Positions 61,104 to 64,000 of a stretch of 64,000 nt of DNA are shown here, piece by piece. Each line of letters starts with the position of its first letter. Positions within the stretch are counted from its first letter, which is position 1. Both the position numbers and the translations under genes were made by a program. Source of the stretch: Paractinoplanes maris (GTDB taxonomy: Bacteria; Actinomycetota; Actinomycetes; Mycobacteriales; Micromonosporaceae); the NCBI RefSeq assembly GCF_023544465.1, contig NZ_JALPVL010000017.1:124001-188000 (forward strand), given 5' to 3'. The notes under the pieces are model-generated. The model was not told the DNA's origin. It made no database searches and was given only the letters and a program-made list of their open reading frames with translations.

Positions 61104-63325
61104 CAGCATTCGTCCTTCGGCACGGGCACCGGCACCGGGGCCGGCGCGTCCGGGTCCAGCGGCTGGGGCGCGCCCGAACCGGCCGGCGGCGGCGGTCCGG
61201 CCACCACGCTCAGGGCGGTCAGCGCGGGCACCTCCCACGGGTGCAGCTCGACCGTGCCGGGCACCGGCTGCGGCCCGGAGGTGTCGGCCACCAGCACCGC
61301 CTCGACGTACTCGACGCCCGCGACCTGCAGCACGGCCGCCTCCAGCTCGGGCCCGTGCACGCGGCGGCCGAGCGGCCAGCCCGCGCCCTCGGGCCCGAAC
61401 GGCGGCAACGGCGACAGGTACTGGTGGACGACCAGCTCGGCCCACCGCCGTACCCCGATCGCGCTGTACCCGGTCTTCACGACGATTCCCACCGACACCG
61501 CGACCGGCCGGTAGACGGGCGGGACGACGTACAGCTCGGTGGTGACCAGCCGCCGCGGATCGAGGTGCTCGAAGACGCCGCGCAACAGAGTCGCCTCGGC
61601 CGTCGGCGCGTCCGGGTGCCGGGGGTCGCGGACCGGCCACACCATCACCGTGACCACCCCGGCCGCCTCGAGGTCGCGGGTCGCCGGATCGAAGTGTGGG
61701 AGGCACTCGGCCCGGCCCACGCCCGGGATCATCGCCAGCTCGCGGAAGTCGCCCGCGGTCACCGCGCGGTCGTGCCGGGCCAGCTCGCCCGGGATACGCT
61801 CCAGCGCGCGGGCCAGCGGTTCGGCGTCCTCGCCGCCCGAGGTGGGCAGCGGGTTGCTCACGCTCACCCCACCGGTGTCGAGGGTGACCTGCTGGATGGC
61901 GCCGGCGGCCACGTTGCCACGCACGCCGCCGCCGTGCCGGTAGCCCGCCGCCCGGACCGGCGCGCCGGTCGGCAGCACCCGGCCCCGGAGGCCGTCACCG
62001 CACTGCACCCGCCCGGCTGCCGCGTCGAGCAGCAGGTGGCGGTCGTCGCGTCCGCCGGCCGCCAGGGAGTCGACGATCGTCCACTCCTGCCAGTGCACGC
62101 CGTCCTCCCGCACCTCGACGCGCAGGGTGCCCGGCACCACGGCCCCGTTGACCAGCGCCAGCTCCTGGTGGCTGAGGCCCTGCCCCACACCCAGCAGCTC
62201 GCCGGTGGCCTCGGCGACCTGCTCGACGTCGGCCACGTTGATCCCGGCCCAGGTCAGCATGCCGACCTCGGGCGCGCCCGCGCGGGGGAACGCGCGCAGC
62301 CAGAACAGCGCCGGCGGCTGCCCGTCGAGGCGGGGCGGGGTGTCCCGCACACCGGCCAGGTCGTCCTCGGCCGGCGGCAGGGTTCCCACGTCGGGCAGGC
62401 GCAGGGGCGGCAGCTGCAGGGCGACCGTTCCGGTGGCCCGCAGCCCGGTGGTGGTGTCGCGCACGACGGTCACCGGCAGATAGCCGCCGGTGGCCAGCGA
62501 GACCTCCCAGATCAGCGTGCTGTCGACCGCACGGTCCGGCGCCGCCGCCCGGGGTGCCGAGATGGCCGGGCCGGCGACCGCGGTGATGCCGCCGGCCGCG
62601 GCGGGCGCGAAGGTCTGCGACGGCAGCAGGACGGCACCGCCGGTGGGCTCGACCGCGGCCGTGGCGAAGCCGAGCACGATCGGGCCGGTGGCCAGCGGGC
62701 CGTGCTCGTCCAGGAGCGGCCCGGGCACGCCGGTCGGCTGCACGGCGATCCACAGTGTCCGGTCGACGGCGGGCCGGATGTCGAGCTCGGCCAGGCCCGG
62801 CTTCCCGGGTTCCTGGCGCAGGACCTGTTCGGCGTACGGGGCGGCCTGTCCCGGCTCGAGCCCGGCCAGATCGAGCACCTGGTGGTATTCGGCCCGCAGC
62901 ACCGGGTCGGCCGGTTCCTCCGTACGGGATTTGACGACCGCCACGACCGAGGCCGGGATCACGGTCACGTCGTTGCCGACCCGGAACGGCACGTCCCCCG
63001 CGCTGACCACGGTGCCCAGCGGCACCGGCACGGGCAGCCCGTCCTCGCCCTCCGGTGTGAACCGGACCAGCCCGGTGGCCCGGGCCGGAGGATACGGCGA
63101 GACCTGGAGCAGCCGTAGCAGCCACAGCCGGGTCTGGTCGGGGATCTGGTTGAACCGGAAGAGCAGGCTCTCGCCCAGATGCGCGACCAGTTCGAGCAGG
63201 GTGATGCCGGGATCGCTCTCCCCCAGGTCGGTCCATTCGGGCGTGTAGACCGGGATGCGCGCCCGCAGCTCGGCCAGCAACTGCTCGAACGAGCGGTCGT
63301 CCAGCACGGGGAACGGGATCGCCAT
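61103..63325 (-). CDS. Putative baseplate assembly protein (gp6/J-like)
   Basis: 740 aa of the TIGR02243 baseplate family. N-terminus PFPVLDDRSFEQLLAELRAR, YTPEWTDLGESDPGITLLEL, VAHLGESLLFRFNQIPDQTR is diagnostic; the C-terminus has RAVTAGDFRELAMIPGVGRA and VAVSVGIVVKTGYSAIGVRR, the J-like part. It forms the baseplate wedges with gp25 and the tail protein. Its stop overlaps the next start (TGATG). 1 nt after the gp25 gene. Confidence 0.93.
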   Translation of the reverse strand: MAIPFPVLDDRSFEQLLAELRARIPVYTPEWTDLGESDPGITLLELVAHLGESLLFRFNQIPDQTRLWLLRLLQVSPYPPARATGLVRFTPEGEDGLPVPVPLGTVVSAGDVPFRVGNDVTVIPASVVAVVKSRTEEPADPVLRAEYHQVLDLAGLEPGQAAPYAEQVLRQEPGKPGLAELDIRPAVDRTLWIAVQPTGVPGPLLDEHGPLATGPIVLGFATAAVEPTGGAVLLPSQTFAPAAAGGITAVAGPAISAPRAAAPDRAVDSTLIWEVSLATGGYLPVTVVRDTTTGLRATGTVALQLPPLRLPDVGTLPPAEDDLAGVRDTPPRLDGQPPALFWLRAFPRAGAPEVGMLTWAGINVADVEQVAEATGELLGVGQGLSHQELALVNGAVVPGTLRVEVREDGVHWQEWTIVDSLAAGGRDDRHLLLDAAAGRVQCGDGLRGRVLPTGAPVRAAGYRHGGGVRGNVAAGAIQQVTLDTGGVSVSNPLPTSGGEDAEPLARALERIPGELARHDRAVTAGDFRELAMIPGVGRAECLPHFDPATRDLEAAGVVTVMVWPVRDPRHPDAPTAEATLLRGVFEHLDPRRLVTTELYVVPPVYRPVAVSVGIVVKTGYSAIGVRRWAELVVHQYLSPLPPFGPEGAGWPLGRRVHGPELEAAVLQVAGVEYVEAVLVADTSGPQPVPGTVELHPWEVPALTALSVVAGPPPPAGSGAPQPLDPDAPAPVPVPVPKDEC

Positions 63326-63326
63326 G

Positions 63327-63725
63327 TCAGGCTCCGGCCACGGGCAGGGTGAACCGGAGACCGCCGTCGCTCTGGTCCCGGACGTGCACGTAGCCGATCG
63401 AGACCAGCACGGTGGCCGGGTCGCCCGAGCTCGTCACGTCCACCGCCGACAGCTCGATCCGCGGCTCCCAGGCGGTCAGTGCGGCGGTGACGTCCCGGGC
63501 GATCGCGGCCCGGGTGGCCGGGTTGTTCGGCTCCATCAGGTACCGGCTCAGCCCGCAGCCGAAGCCCGGCCGCATCACCCGCTCACCCGGCTCGGTGTCG
63601 AGGATGAGCAGGATCGACTGGCGGACGAGGGCGGCGCCACGCTGCCAGCCGAAGCCACCCGAGGCGGCCGGTCCGGGCGGGAAGGCCCAGCCGGTGCCCA
63701 GGCGCGAGCTCACCGGGGACGTCAT
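63327..63725 (-). CDS. GPW/gp25 family baseplate protein
   Basis: 132 aa. GWQRGAALVRQSILLILDTE, PGERVMRPGFGCGLSRYLME, NPATRAAIARDVTAALTAWE, PRIELSAVDVTS are the conserved gp25 segments, including the EPR motif (WEPRIEL). gp25 is a lysozyme-fold baseplate wedge protein in contractile tails, T6SS (TssE) and eCIS. ATG at 63725, 4-nt overlap with the preceding gene. Confidence 0.95.
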   Translation of the reverse strand: MTSPVSSRLGTGWAFPPGPAASGGFGWQRGAALVRQSILLILDTEPGERVMRPGFGCGLSRYLMEPNNPATRAAIARDVTAALTAWEPRIELSAVDVTSSGDPATVLVSIGYVHVRDQSDGGLRFTLPVAGA

Positions 63726-64000
63726 GGCGTCACCACCTCGGCCCGCTCGACCCGGGCCGCGACCACCGGCCGCGGCTGCTCCCGGGCGTCCTGGGCCAGG
63801 GCGGCCCGGCCGATCGCGGCGTACGAGGAGGCATCCATCCCCCCGGCCTGGAAGGCGGCCCGCATCTCCTGATCCAGCGGCGTGCCGCCAGGCTTGCTCC
63901 CGCCCAGCAGCTCGGTCATCTTCGCGAGGAAGGCCGGCCGGTTGGCCACGGTGGCCGCGACCCCGGCGTCGACGTCCAGGCCCGCTCCGAGCGCCTCGAA
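63722..64000 (-). CDS. Partial gene, C-terminus of an eCIS-block protein
   Basis: The last 92 residues of an open frame running off the right edge of the window. Visible: FEALGAGLDVDAGVAATVAN, RPAFLAKMTELLGGSKPGGT, PLDQEMRAAFQAGGMDASSY, then EQPRPVVAARVERAEVVTP. A GTG at 63949 could give a short 75-aa product, but coding continues upstream. The position before gp25 suits a spike/hub or PAAR gene; not recognised. Confidence 0.6.
   Translation of the reverse strand, partial: FEALGAGLDVDAGVAATVANRPAFLAKMTELLGGSKPGGTPLDQEMRAAFQAGGMDASSYAAIGRAALAQDAREQPRPVVAARVERAEVVTP

Overview
The window is high-GC chromosomal DNA from an actinomycete. Support comes from RbpA, a mycosin-type protease, a sigma-R-like promoter, SARP/BTAD regulators, a LuxR-type LAL regulator, and split Lnt/polyprenol-mannose synthase genes. 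A Micromonosporaceae (Actinoplanes-like) host is my inference, not proven. No rRNA, tRNA, integrase, transposase or phage capsid gene was seen.

Left part (1-16,150) is mostly housekeeping and accessory single genes: a DapA-family lyase, a RibD-like reductase, an LPXTG surface protein, a GH39-like glycosidase, two kinase-fold phosphotransferases, an orphan MycP-like protease, and a cobalamin-riboswitch-controlled cbtBA cobalt transporter. A Zn-finger/coiled-coil protein follows, flanked by two intergenic tandem-repeat arrays (22 bp and about 31 bp). Then come rbpA with a sigma-R-like promoter, fxsA, and the overlapping lnt and ppm genes.

Middle (16,644-24,632) is a lysine aminomutase catabolic cluster. 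kamA diverges from a tightly coupled operon kdd, YtcJ-like amidohydrolase, kamD, kamE, kal and a MutL/GlmL-like ASKHA ATPase. Together they encode most of the classical lysine-fermentation route (L-lysine to beta-lysine to 3,5-diaminohexanoate to 3-oxo-5-aminohexanoate, then 3-aminobutyryl-CoA to crotonyl-CoA). The cleavage enzyme Kce is not in the window. KamDE needs adenosylcobalamin, which makes the cobalt-uptake operon 10 kb away interesting. An Lrp/AsnC regulator and an acyl-CoA dehydrogenase lie just downstream.

24,633-44,306 is a mosaic of single genes: CsbD, methyltransferase, Lrp, exonuclease, GNATs, a TetR/SDR/MFS set with a duplicated operator, a GGDEF-EAL protein and DinB. It carries two related palindromic intergenic elements that start at gene stop codons. 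It ends with two BTAD/SARP regulators and a LAL regulator.

Right part (44,308 to the right edge, all on the minus strand, with overlapping or nearly abutting genes) is one end of an extracellular contractile injection system (eCIS) or related phage-tail-like locus. It has gp25, a gp6/J-like baseplate protein, a P2-I-like tail protein fused to a repeat domain, a possible tape-measure-position protein, an AAA+ ATPase, a coiled-coil protein, and two large proteins sharing an N-terminal domain. It also has a 1191-aa DUF4157 (eCIS-core) protein with an HNH-like motif, a TPR protein and an unusual acidic, Cys-rich protein. Sheath, tube and spike genes would lie beyond position 64,000.
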